64,000 nucleotides of DNA from Salipiger sp. H15 (GTDB taxonomy: Bacteria > Pseudomonadota > Alphaproteobacteria > Rhodobacterales > Rhodobacteraceae), in the NCBI RefSeq assembly GCF_040409955.1, contig NZ_CP123385.1, positions 975,501 through 1,039,500 of the forward strand, written 5' to 3'. The position numbers and the translations under genes were made by a program. Positions 1 through 7,190 of this stretch are shown in pieces. The notes under the pieces were generated by a model. It had not been told where the DNA came from and did no database searches. It was given only the letters and a program-made list of their open reading frames with translations. Each line of letters starts with the position of its first letter. The stretch's first letter is position 1.

Positions 1-162
1 CATGGCGTTCATGCCCACGCAGGCGGAATGGGTCCAGACCGGCGACATGCCGATGGCCCCGGCGATGCCCTCCCAGCTGAGGCCGGCGCGCTTCTTGGCG
101 GCGAGGATCAGCGCCGCGACATCGTCCTTGGTCAGATCCTGCGGAATGAGTGCGTCCTTCAT
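1..162 (-). CDS. cynS: Cyanate hydratase (cyanase), N-terminal part, cut by window edge
   Basis: Cyanase converts cyanate and bicarbonate to ammonia and CO2. Only the first 54 residues are inside the window; the frame is open to base 1. The visible part begins MKDALIPQDLTKDDVAALIL and continues with a helix-turn-helix-like stretch (KKRAGLSWEGIAGAIGMSPV), which matches the N-terminal DNA-binding-fold domain of CynS. The active-site Arg/Glu/Ser lie in the C-terminal domain and cannot be seen. The start codon is ATG at 162-160, with a purine-rich GAAAGGAG box just upstream. It sits 26 bp downstream of the kinase/phosphatase gene on the same strand and is the last visible member of the nitrite block, which fits an ammonium-yielding role. 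Confidence 0.85.
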   Translation of the reverse strand, partial: MKDALIPQDLTKDDVAALILAAKKRAGLSWEGIAGAIGMSPVWTHSACVGMNAM

Positions 163-188
163 GGCAGTTCTCCTTTCGGGGGTGAGGG

Positions 189-1910
189 TCAGCCGCCCAG
201 ATGCGCGGCAAGGATCAGGCAGAGCGCGGCGAGGATCGCGGAGGTCGCTTGCCAGAAACGGACGGGATTGCGGGCCGCCAGCGGGCGGCGGTGCGCCGCC
301 TGCCAGCCGGGCGAGGGGCGGCGGAGGCTCGCGAGGAACTCGGACAATGCATCAGGGCGGCGCAGCGGGTCGGGATGCAGCGCGCGCTGCAGCGCCTCGT
401 CCATCCAAAGCGGCACGCCGCTGGTCTCGTCACTGGCCGAGCGGTAGGCGAGCCGCATCTGGTCGCGACGCGAGGCCACTCTGGCCACCTGCGTGCCATA
501 GGGAAGCACACCGGTCAGCATCTCGTAGGCGATCACCGCCAGCGCGAACATGTCCGACCGCCAGCTGACCACGTCGCCCGACAGGTACTCGGGCGCGGTG
601 TACTGGTATGTGCCGGGCATCTCTCCCAGCAGGCCGGGTGTCGCCTCCTCCACCCCGGCCACGGCGACCGAGCCGAAGTCGATGATCCGCACCGTGCCGT
701 CGCCGTCGATCAGCAGGTTCTCGGGGCGGATGTCCTGGTGGATCATCTCGCGGCGGTGGAGGGCGCGCAGCCCGTCCGCCACTTGCGTGACGATGCCGCG
801 CACCTCGTCCAGCGAGGGCTTCGGGTGGTCGGTCATCCACTGGCGCAGGGTGACGCCCTCGACAAACTCGGTGACGCCGTAGAGCGCGCTGCGTGGGCCG
901 GGCAGGGGGGCGGCGCGCAGCACGTGCGGGCTGTCGATCCGCCGCGCCACCCAGTCCTCGAGCAGGAAGCGTCGGCGGGCGTCCGCGCTCTCGGCGATCT
1001 CGGAGGCGGGGATCTTCAGCGCCACCTTCGCCCCGTCCGGTGCGGCGGCAAGGAAGACATGGCTGCGCGGCGAGTGGTGCAGCGCGCGCAGGATGCGGAA
1101 GCCGTCGATCTCGTCCCCGGGCCTCGGCAGGGGCGGCACCGGCAGGACGGTGGCCTCGGCGCCGAGCGCGGCGCTGCCGGGCTCGGGCAGGGCGTCGACG
1201 CGCAGCACCTGCGCTGTCAGGTTGTCGCGGCTGCCGCGCTGGAGGGCAAGGCCGACGAGATGCTCGGCCACGGCGTCGAGATCGGGCGTCCGGTCGAGCG
1301 CCGCGCGCAGGTCGCGCCCGGTGATATGGGCGTGCACCCCGTCTGTGGTCAGCAGGAAGACGTCGCCCGACTGCAGCGCCACGCGGCGGTGGTCGAGCCG
1401 CAGCTCGGCCGAGACTCCCATCGCGCGCGACAGCATCCCGCCGCTCACGTGGTCCTCGGTCAGCGGCTCGAGGCTGTCGCCGGCAAGGCGCGAGATCCGG
1501 CTGTCTCCGACGTGGAAGAGATGCGCCTCGCGCCCCTTCAGCACCATCGCCGAGAGGGTGCAGACGAAGCCGCGGTCGGGATCGCCCGGCGCCACGGCGC
1601 GGCTCTGCCCGTGGAGCCAGGCATTGGTCGCCGCGATCACCCGCCCGGCGGCGGTCTGCACGGTCCAGCTCTCGGGCGTGTCGTAATAGTCGGTGACCAG
1701 CGCGGCGACGGCCATCTCGGCGGCGGTGCGGGCGTGCGGGCTGGTCGAGATGCCGTCCGCCAGCGCCACCACCGCGCCCTTCAGCGCCAGCTGCGTGCCG
1801 CCGGGCAGCAGCGCGCCGTGGAAGTCCTGCATCTGCGGCTTCATGCCCTGCCGGGCATGCTGGCCGAGCGACAGGTGCAGGGTCTGGGGCAGGGCGGTGT
1901 CTCTGGGCAT
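189..1910 (-). CDS. Bifunctional PP2C-type phosphatase / Ser-Thr protein kinase, membrane anchored
   Basis: A 573-residue fusion. Residues 1-240 form a PP2C domain: ADGIS (Asp52), VGDSR (Asp136), TTDG (Asp179-Asp180 region) and SRDN (Asp229) carry the metal-binding acidic residues. Residues 271-520 form a Hanks-type kinase: Lys299 in VALKI, Glu318, the catalytic loop HQDIRPEN (Asp393, Asn398; Gln392 and Ile394 replace the usual Arg and Leu), and DFG at 411-413. A hydrophobic segment near 550-568 would anchor the C-terminus in the membrane. Such fusions are recurrent neighbours of nitrate/nitrite assimilation genes in proteobacteria, so a role in setting the activity of nitrite uptake or reduction is inferred; no substrate can be read from sequence. 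An intrinsic terminator separates it from the upstream FNT gene, so its expression may be lower than nirBD. Confidence 0.9.
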   Translation of the reverse strand: MPRDTALPQTLHLSLGQHARQGMKPQMQDFHGALLPGGTQLALKGAVVALADGISTSPHARTAAEMAVAALVTDYYDTPESWTVQTAAGRVIAATNAWLHGQSRAVAPGDPDRGFVCTLSAMVLKGREAHLFHVGDSRISRLAGDSLEPLTEDHVSGGMLSRAMGVSAELRLDHRRVALQSGDVFLLTTDGVHAHITGRDLRAALDRTPDLDAVAEHLVGLALQRGSRDNLTAQVLRVDALPEPGSAALGAEATVLPVPPLPRPGDEIDGFRILRALHHSPRSHVFLAAAPDGAKVALKIPASEIAESADARRRFLLEDWVARRIDSPHVLRAAPLPGPRSALYGVTEFVEGVTLRQWMTDHPKPSLDEVRGIVTQVADGLRALHRREMIHQDIRPENLLIDGDGTVRIIDFGSVAVAGVEEATPGLLGEMPGTYQYTAPEYLSGDVVSWRSDMFALAVIAYEMLTGVLPYGTQVARVASRRDQMRLAYRSASDETSGVPLWMDEALQRALHPDPLRRPDALSEFLASLRRPSPGWQAAHRRPLAARNPVRFWQATSAILAALCLILAAHLGG

Positions 1911-1953
1911 CTCGGGCTCCGGTCCGGCGCGGGGTCTGGAAAAGGCACAAACG

Positions 1954-1983
1954 AAAAGGGGCCCCGCGCGGTGGCGGGGCCCA
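1954..1983 (-). terminator. Intrinsic terminator after the FNT channel gene
   Basis: On the minus strand a 9-bp perfect stem GGGCCCCGC/GCGGGGCCC (1959-1967 with 1974-1982, 6-nt loop) is followed by TTTTCGTTT. It lies between the stop of the FNT gene (1999) and the start of the kinase gene (1910), so it would end or attenuate the nirBD-FNT transcript before the kinase. Confidence 0.8.
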
Positions 1984-1998
1984 AGGCGAGGTCAACGC

Positions 1999-2844
1999 TT
2001 ATTCGGCCGGCATGCGCACCGCGTCGTCGTTGCGGCCCGCGTTGCGCTTCGGCGATTCACGGAAGTGGGTCGAGTAGATCATGCCGCCGACGAAGGTCAG
2101 GCCGCCCACGAGGTTGCCGATCACGGTCGGGATCTCGTTGTAGAGGAAGTAGTCCGCCCAGGTGAACTGCCCGCCCATCATGATGCCCGAGGGGAACAGG
2201 AACATGTTGACGATCGAGTGCTCGAAGCCGAGGTAGAAGAACACCAGGATCGGCATCCACATGGCCATGATCTTGCCCGAGACCGAGGTGGACATCATCG
2301 CGGCGACGACGCCGGTCGAGACCATCCAGTTGCACATCACGGCGCGCACGAAGAGGGTCAGCATGCCGCCCATGCCGGCCGCGGCGTAGCCGAGGGTCCG
2401 GCCTTCACCGATGTGGCCGATCTTCTCGCCGACCGCGTTGGGGGCGGTGGTGAAGCCCATGGTGACGATGATGGTCATGAACACCGCGACGGTCAGCGCG
2501 CCGGCGAAGTTGCCGGTGAACACCAGGCCCCAGTTGCGCAGCACGCCGCCCCAGGTGCATCCCGGGCGCTTGGCGATGACCGCCAGCGGCGCGAGGGTGA
2601 AGACGCCGGTCAGCAGGTCGAAGCCCATGAGGTAGAGCATGCAGAAGCCGACCGGGAACAGCAGCGCGCCGACCAGCGGGTTGCCGGTGTTGACGGTGAT
2701 GGTGATCGCGAAGGCCGCGGCCAGCGCGAGGATTGCCCCGGCCATGTAGGCGCGGATGAGCGTGTCCTTGGTGGACATGAAGATCTTGGATTCGCCGGCG
2801 TCGACCATCTTGGCCGCGAATTCCTTGGGAGCGATATACGACAT
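1999..2844 (-). CDS. Formate/nitrite transporter family channel (NirC-like)
   Basis: A 281-residue integral membrane protein of the FNT family (FocA/NirC fold, pentameric channel with six membrane helices per subunit). Family features seen are the glycine-rich GNFAGAL helix break, LFVRAVMCNWMV, and the FFYLGFEHSIVNMFLFPSG stretch with the conserved FEHS-x-N segment. Its position directly after nirB and nirD indicates nitrite as the likely substrate. The open frame extends further upstream, but the ATG at 2844 is chosen because AAAGGA lies 9 nt before it and the upstream codons overlap nirD. The gap to nirD is 38 bp. Formate or another monovalent anion cannot be excluded. Confidence 0.88.
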   Translation of the reverse strand: MSYIAPKEFAAKMVDAGESKIFMSTKDTLIRAYMAGAILALAAAFAITITVNTGNPLVGALLFPVGFCMLYLMGFDLLTGVFTLAPLAVIAKRPGCTWGGVLRNWGLVFTGNFAGALTVAVFMTIIVTMGFTTAPNAVGEKIGHIGEGRTLGYAAAGMGGMLTLFVRAVMCNWMVSTGVVAAMMSTSVSGKIMAMWMPILVFFYLGFEHSIVNMFLFPSGIMMGGQFTWADYFLYNEIPTVIGNLVGGLTFVGGMIYSTHFRESPKRNAGRNDDAVRMPAE

Positions 2845-2882
2845 GATGCGTATCCTTTGCTGAAGGGGTTCGGGGCCCGGGG

Positions 2883-3224
2883 TCAGGCGCCCTGTTGGAG
2901 GTTGAGGTAGATGTCCCGACCGTCGAGACGGACGGGGAAGGAAGCGGTGCGGCCTTCGTCGGCGCCGGTGGCGGCACCGGTTTCCAGCGAGATCACCCAG
3001 TTGTGCAGGGGGCAGGTGACGCAGCCGCCGTGCACGATGCCCTGGCTGAGCGGCCCGTTCTTGTGCGGGCACTTGTCCTCGAGCGCGAAGATCCGGTCAT
3101 CCGCGGTGCGGAAGACGGCAATCTTTGTCTCCCCGTTCTCGACGCAGCGCGCGCCTTGCGTGGGGATGTCGTCGATGGAGCCGATGAGGCGCCATGCATT
3201 GCTGTCGCGGGTCAGGGCGTTCAT
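2883..3224 (-). CDS. nirD: Assimilatory nitrite reductase small subunit, Rieske protein NirD
   Basis: A 113-residue Rieske-type protein. The cluster-binding pattern is complete: Cys52-Pro-His54 in KCPHKNGPLSQG and Cys71-Pro-Leu-His74 in CPLHNW. The short length and lack of a signal peptide fit a cytoplasmic NirD that partners the large NirB subunit in NADH-dependent reduction of nitrite to ammonium. Its ATG overlaps the nirB stop by 4 bp (ATGA on the minus strand), indicating translational coupling and a fixed subunit ratio. Confidence 0.95.
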   Translation of the reverse strand: MNALTRDSNAWRLIGSIDDIPTQGARCVENGETKIAVFRTADDRIFALEDKCPHKNGPLSQGIVHGGCVTCPLHNWVISLETGAATGADEGRTASFPVRLDGRDIYLNLQQGA

Positions 3225-5692
3225 TCTGCGGGCTCCACGCTGGCGGGGGTTTTCGCCTCTTCGCCGAAGACGGCGAGCGGCTTGAACTCGTGCTTGTCGA
3301 CGCCCGAGACGCGCTCGGACCAGGGGTCGGTCTGGGCAAACTGCTGGCTGAAGACGAAGCGCTCGTAATAGGCGCGGCGGCTGTCCAGGTCGTCGAGGAT
3401 CGCGGCCTTGACCATGTCGTAGCCGACGCGGTCCGCCCATTTGTAGATGCGCTCGAGGTAGTAGCCCTGCTCGCGGTACATCTGGGTCATGGCGGCGGCG
3501 ATCTCGATCACCTCCTCCTCGGTCTTCACCGTGCCGAGCTTGGTGGTGCCCTGGATGTGCAGGCCCGCGGCGCCGCCGTAGACGATCTCGTAGCCGCTAT
3601 CGACGCAGATCACGCCGATGTCCTTGCAGGTCGCCTCGGCGCAGTTGCGCGGGCAGCCGGTCACGGCGAGCTTGACCTTTGCGGGCGTCCACGACCCCCA
3701 GAGGAACTTCTCGAGCTTGATGCCGAGCCCGGTGCTGTCCTGCGTGCCGAAGCGGCACCAGGTCGAGCCGACGCAGGTCTTCACCGTGCGCAGACCCTTG
3801 GCATAGGCGTGGCCCGAGACCAGACCCGCGGCGTTGAGATCGGCCCAGACGGCGGGCAGGTCTTCCTTCTTAACCCCCAGGAGGTCGATGCGCTGGCCGC
3901 CGGTCACCTTCACGTCGGGGATGGCGAACTTGTCCACCACGTCGGCGATGGCGCGCAGCTCGTCCGCCGAGGTCATCCCGCCCCACATCCGCGGCACGAC
4001 GGAATAGGTGCCGTCCTTCTGGATGTTGGCGTGCACGCGCTCGTTGATGAAGCGGCTCTGCTGGTCGTCCTTGTACTCGCCCGGCCAGTCGCTCAGCAGG
4101 TAGTAGTTGAGCGCCGGACGGCATTTCGCGCAGCCATGCGAGGTCTTCCATTCCAGTTCCTGCATCACGGCGGGGATGCTCTTCAGCCCCTGCGCCTTGA
4201 TAAGCCGGCGCACCTCGCCGTGGCCGAGCCCGGTGCAGCCGCACATGCCCTCGGCCTTCTTGGCGAACCCGTCGCCGAGGGTCAGCGCCATGACCGACTC
4301 CACCAGCCCCGTGCAGTTGCCACAGGAGGCGCTGGCCTTGGTGTGGGCGCGCACCTCGCCGAGGGTGCTGAGGCCCTTCTCGGTGATCGCCTGCACGATC
4401 TTGCCCTTGCAGACGCCGTTGCAGCCGCAGATCTCTGCGTCGGCCGAGAGGTTGGCGACCGCGGCGAGCGGATCGGCCGAGGCGCCGCCCTGGTGCGCCT
4501 GCCCGAAGATCAGCGTGTCGCGCATCGCCGAGACGTCCTCGCCGGACTTCAGCAGCTCGTTGTACCACATGCCGTCGGCGACATCGCCGTAGAGCACCGC
4601 GCCGATGACGCGATTGTCCTGCAGGATCACCCGGCGGTAGCTGCCGCGGGCGGCGTCGCGCAGCACCACGTCCTCGCGGTCGGGCCCGTCGCCGAAGTCG
4701 CCCACCGAGTAGAGGTTGATGCCGGTGACCTTGAGCTTGGTCGGCGTCTCGGCATGGGCAAAGGCGGCCTCGGAGGGCCCGGCGAGATGCTCGGCGGCGA
4801 CATTGGCCATCTGGTAGAGCGGCGCGACCAGACCGTAGACGCGGCCATCCACCTCGGCGCATTCGCCGAGGCTGAAGATGTCCGGGTCCGAGGTGCGCAG
4901 CGCGGCGTCCGTCTGGATGCCACGGCCGACGGCCAGCCCGGCCTCGCGGGCAAGGTCGATCGAGGGGCGGATGCCGACGGCCATGACCACCAGCGAGGCC
5001 TCGATGACGGTGCCGTCCTCCAGCTCGACGCCCTCGACCTCGGTCTCGCCGAGGATGGCCTTGGTGTTGGCGCCGCAGCGCACCTCGATGCCGCGCCGCT
5101 CGAGTTCCTTCTGCAGCAGGTAGCCCGCCGCCGGGTCGAGCTGGCGCTCCATCAGGGTCGGCATGAGGTGCAGCACGGTCACCTCCATGCCGCGCGATTT
5201 CAGACCGGCGGCGGCCTCGAGACCAAGCAGGCCGCCGCCGATCACCACGGCACGGCCACCCCTCGAGGCCGCCCGCAGCATTCCGTCCACGTCGTCGAGA
5301 TCGCGGTACGCCAGCACGCCGGGCAACTTGTGCCCCGGCACGGGGATGATGAAGGGCGACGAGCCGGTGGCGATCACCAGCTTGTCGTACTGGGCGGTGA
5401 TGCCGCTGGCGCCGGTGACGCTGCGGGCCTCGCGGTCGATGCCGGTGACCTTCTCGCCGCGGTGCAGGGTGATGCCACGCTCTTCGTACCAGGCGTCGCC
5501 GTGGATGATGATGTCTTCAAAGGTCTTCTCGCCCGACAGCACCGGCGACAGCATGATGCGGTCGTAGTTCACGCGGGGCTCGGCATTGAAGACGGTGACG
5601 TCATAGGCATCGGGGGCGGCCTCGAAGAGGTGCTCCAGAAGGCGGCCGGGGGCCATGCCGTTGCCGATGATGACGAGGCGTTGCTTGGACAT
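3221..5692 (-). CDS. nirB: Assimilatory NAD(P)H-nitrite reductase large subunit NirB
   Basis: An 823-residue protein, the usual length for NirB. Order of domains: an N-terminal FAD/NAD(P)H oxidoreductase with dinucleotide folds (LVIIGNGMAPGR at the start; VVIGGGLLGLEAA in the middle); a BFD-like [2Fe-2S] region near 422-460 (CGCNGVC, then SCGNCTG); and the C-terminal siroheme/[4Fe-4S] domain with Cys640, Cys646, Cys680 and Cys684 in the conserved C-x5-C...C-x3-C layout. It catalyses six-electron reduction of nitrite to ammonium in the cytoplasm. It is the first gene of the nirB-nirD-FNT operon and is preceded by a 460-bp leader/promoter region holding hairpins and palindromes (described separately). 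Confidence 0.97.
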   Translation of the reverse strand: MSKQRLVIIGNGMAPGRLLEHLFEAAPDAYDVTVFNAEPRVNYDRIMLSPVLSGEKTFEDIIIHGDAWYEERGITLHRGEKVTGIDREARSVTGASGITAQYDKLVIATGSSPFIIPVPGHKLPGVLAYRDLDDVDGMLRAASRGGRAVVIGGGLLGLEAAAGLKSRGMEVTVLHLMPTLMERQLDPAAGYLLQKELERRGIEVRCGANTKAILGETEVEGVELEDGTVIEASLVVMAVGIRPSIDLAREAGLAVGRGIQTDAALRTSDPDIFSLGECAEVDGRVYGLVAPLYQMANVAAEHLAGPSEAAFAHAETPTKLKVTGINLYSVGDFGDGPDREDVVLRDAARGSYRRVILQDNRVIGAVLYGDVADGMWYNELLKSGEDVSAMRDTLIFGQAHQGGASADPLAAVANLSADAEICGCNGVCKGKIVQAITEKGLSTLGEVRAHTKASASCGNCTGLVESVMALTLGDGFAKKAEGMCGCTGLGHGEVRRLIKAQGLKSIPAVMQELEWKTSHGCAKCRPALNYYLLSDWPGEYKDDQQSRFINERVHANIQKDGTYSVVPRMWGGMTSADELRAIADVVDKFAIPDVKVTGGQRIDLLGVKKEDLPAVWADLNAAGLVSGHAYAKGLRTVKTCVGSTWCRFGTQDSTGLGIKLEKFLWGSWTPAKVKLAVTGCPRNCAEATCKDIGVICVDSGYEIVYGGAAGLHIQGTTKLGTVKTEEEVIEIAAAMTQMYREQGYYLERIYKWADRVGYDMVKAAILDDLDSRRAYYERFVFSQQFAQTDPWSERVSGVDKHEFKPLAVFGEEAKTPASVEPAE

Positions 5693-5792
5693 GAGGGGTC
5701 TCCGGTTTCAGCAGGAAGCGGAACGGGAGATCCCGGGCCGCGGCGATTTCTGTCAGGGAAAACGGAAGGTTGGCGCTTGCGTGATCCCACGA

Positions 5793-5832
5793 TCCGATCC
5801 GTGTCGGAACGAAGTCGCAGCGCCTTTGCTGC
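5793..5832 (-). promoter_or_regulatory. Paired hairpins in the nirB leader, ANTAR/NasT-type antitermination candidate
   Basis: Reading the minus strand, a 5-bp stem GCAGC/GCTGC closes a six-base loop AAAGGC (5832-5817). Eight bases later a 5-bp stem TCCGA/TCGGA closes a six-base loop CACGGA (5808-5793). A third short hairpin CGTG-GGAT-CACG follows at 5791-5780. Tandem hairpins with hexanucleotide loops, A at loop position 1 and G at position 4, are the known target of ANTAR antiterminators such as NasT/NasR. The first loop fits fully; the second has C in place of A. No NasT gene is in the window, so this is inference. Confidence 0.4.
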
Positions 5833-6155
5833 CTGCCCTCTGGGGGCTCTTGACGGAAATTGCCGCGCCGTTGCGGCGGGGTCGCGGGGAAGATGCGACC
5901 TGATAAATCATTCGTTACGGTGGAATGTTATTTCCGCGCAAGAGATCTTTCGGGCCGGGGCGCAGGATTTCGCGGAAATCCGGGTCGCCGCCCGGCAGCT
6001 GAGTGCTGCACGTGCAAACCGCGGGGCTCCTGCGCTGATTTTCAGCAAAATGTTGACGACTGGCGAGTTGGCCCGGGGTCAGAGGCGGGGGTAGGCCCGC
6101 CGCAAGAAGGGGCAGGACATCCAGCCCCGGCGCCCCGACGTCCCGGGATTCGCCC
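5833..6155. promoter_or_regulatory. Promoter region upstream of nirB with several palindromes
   Basis: No credible gene is present here. Visible symmetry: GGATTTC-GCG-GAAATCC, a perfect 17-bp palindrome at 5965-5981; GGAATGTTATTTCC at 5922-5935; TGCACGTGCA at 6007-6016; and GCTGA-TTT-TCAGC at 6034-6046. The first two share a GCGGAA/TTCC core with the operator-like palindrome upstream of the adjacent Rrf2 regulator, so a shared regulator is plausible. Promoter hexamers cannot be assigned with confidence. Confidence 0.45.
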
Positions 6156-6608
6156 TCAGGCGGGGTTCGGGTCCAGCGGCTCCGAGGGCACCGCCCCGAG
6201 CAGCAGCGAGAGCGTCCGCGGGTGGGCGGTCAGCGCATCGGCGAGGTTGTACTGGTCGAGTTGCGCGTAGAAGGCGAGCTTCGCCTCGCGCAGCGCCCGC
6301 GTCAGCCCGCAGGCGCCCTTGAGGATGCAGCTCGAGCAATCGACCATGGAGGTGTCGCCCTCCATGAAGCGGGCGATCTCGCCGATCCGGATCTCCGCCG
6401 CCGTGCGGGCCAGCTCGACGCCGCCGGACCGGCCGCGCGTGGTCTTCAGGAAGCCGCCGTCGACGAGGTTCTTCACCACCTTCATCAGGTTGCCGTGCGA
6501 CAGCGCATGGGCCTGGGCGATCTCGGAGATCGAGACCAGCCGGTCCTGCTGCGCCCCGAGATAGAGGCAGACGCGCAGCGCGTAATCGGTGAACTTGGAA
6601 AGATGCAT
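6156..6608 (-). CDS. Rrf2-family regulator, NsrR-like (Fe-S, nitric-oxide sensing type)
   Basis: A 150-residue Rrf2 protein: N-terminal winged helix (MHLSKFTDYALRVCLYLG; recognition helix in SHGNLMKVVKNL; wing KTTRGRSGGVELAR), then a cluster-binding loop with Cys91, Cys94 and Cys100 (DCSSCILKGACG). E. coli NsrR carries its three cysteines at 91, 96 and 102, so spacing is close to, but not identical with, that of NsrR. IscR or RirA subtypes are less likely given the N-terminal FTDYALR sequence, which is NsrR-like. Located upstream of nirB on the same strand, it is a good candidate to tie nitrite reduction to nitrosative stress. An 8+8-bp palindrome lies 25-45 bp before its start, suggesting autoregulation. 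Confidence 0.85.
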   Translation of the reverse strand: MHLSKFTDYALRVCLYLGAQQDRLVSISEIAQAHALSHGNLMKVVKNLVDGGFLKTTRGRSGGVELARTAAEIRIGEIARFMEGDTSMVDCSSCILKGACGLTRALREAKLAFYAQLDQYNLADALTAHPRTLSLLLGAVPSEPLDPNPA

Positions 6609-6632
6609 GGGCGCAATGTCGTCGTGGCTGGC

Positions 6633-6653
6633 GAAAATCTGCGGAAGATTTTC
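6633..6653. promoter_or_regulatory. Palindromic operator candidate upstream of the Rrf2 regulator
   Basis: GAAAATCT (6633-6640) and AGATTTTC (6646-6653) are perfect inverted repeats separated by 5 bp. A second nested symmetry, GCGGAA-GATT-TTCCGC, occupies 6641-6656. The site lies 25-45 bp upstream of the regulator's ATG (6608), the usual place for an autoregulatory Rrf2 operator. It is inferred from symmetry and position only. Confidence 0.55.
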
Positions 6654-6674
6654 CGCGGCGTCAATCAGCGGCCG

Positions 6675-7058
6675 TCAGATCTCGTAGAGTTCCAGTGGCA
6701 GCCCGTCCGGGTCGGCGAAGAAGGTAAAGCGCTTGCCGGTCAGCTCGTCGACCCGCACCGGCTCGACCGCCACCCCCGCATCCTCGAGCCAGCGCACCGC
6801 CGCGCCCATGTCCGCAACGCGAAACGCAAGGTGGCGCAGCCCCCTGGCCTCGGGGCGCGAGGGGCGCTCGGGAGGCGCGGGGAAGCTGAAGAGCTCGATC
6901 TGCCCGCCGCCCGGCACCCTCAGGTCGAGCTTCCAGCTCTGCCGTTCGGCGCGGTGGGTCTCGGCGATCACCTCGAGCCCCAGCAGGTCGACGTAGAAGG
7001 CGCGGCTGCGGGCATAGTCGCCGCAGATCAGCGCCACGTGATGCAGGCCTTGCAGCAT
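6675..7058 (-). CDS. VOC-family (glyoxalase/bleomycin-resistance fold) protein, GloA2/YwkD type
   Basis: A 127-residue single-module VOC protein. It opens with LQGLHHVALICGDYARSRAF and ends with FFADPDGLPLELYEI, the two characteristic beta-alpha-beta-beta-beta halves. Candidate metal ligands are the His in LHHVAL, Glu in QIELFSF, His in LRHLAFRV and Glu in LELYE. Together they resemble the SMU1112c/YwkD subgroup of lactoylglutathione lyase homologues; the substrate is unknown. An ATG six bases further upstream (7064) is possible, but AGGGAG then abuts it; the 7058 ATG has a normal 6-nt spacing. It is divergent from the repeat protein at 7191. Confidence 0.8.
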   Translation of the reverse strand: MLQGLHHVALICGDYARSRAFYVDLLGLEVIAETHRAERQSWKLDLRVPGGGQIELFSFPAPPERPSRPEARGLRHLAFRVADMGAAVRWLEDAGVAVEPVRVDELTGKRFTFFADPDGLPLELYEI

Positions 7059-7190
7059 GGGCATCTCCCTGAAGTTTCCGCCTTCCTTATGGCGCGGGCG
7101 CGGGACCCGTCCAATGCGAAACATCTCGCCGGGGCGCGTTTACCTCCCGTTCAGCTTCGCGGCGCAGCCTCTCGGCAAAGGAGCCCCGCC

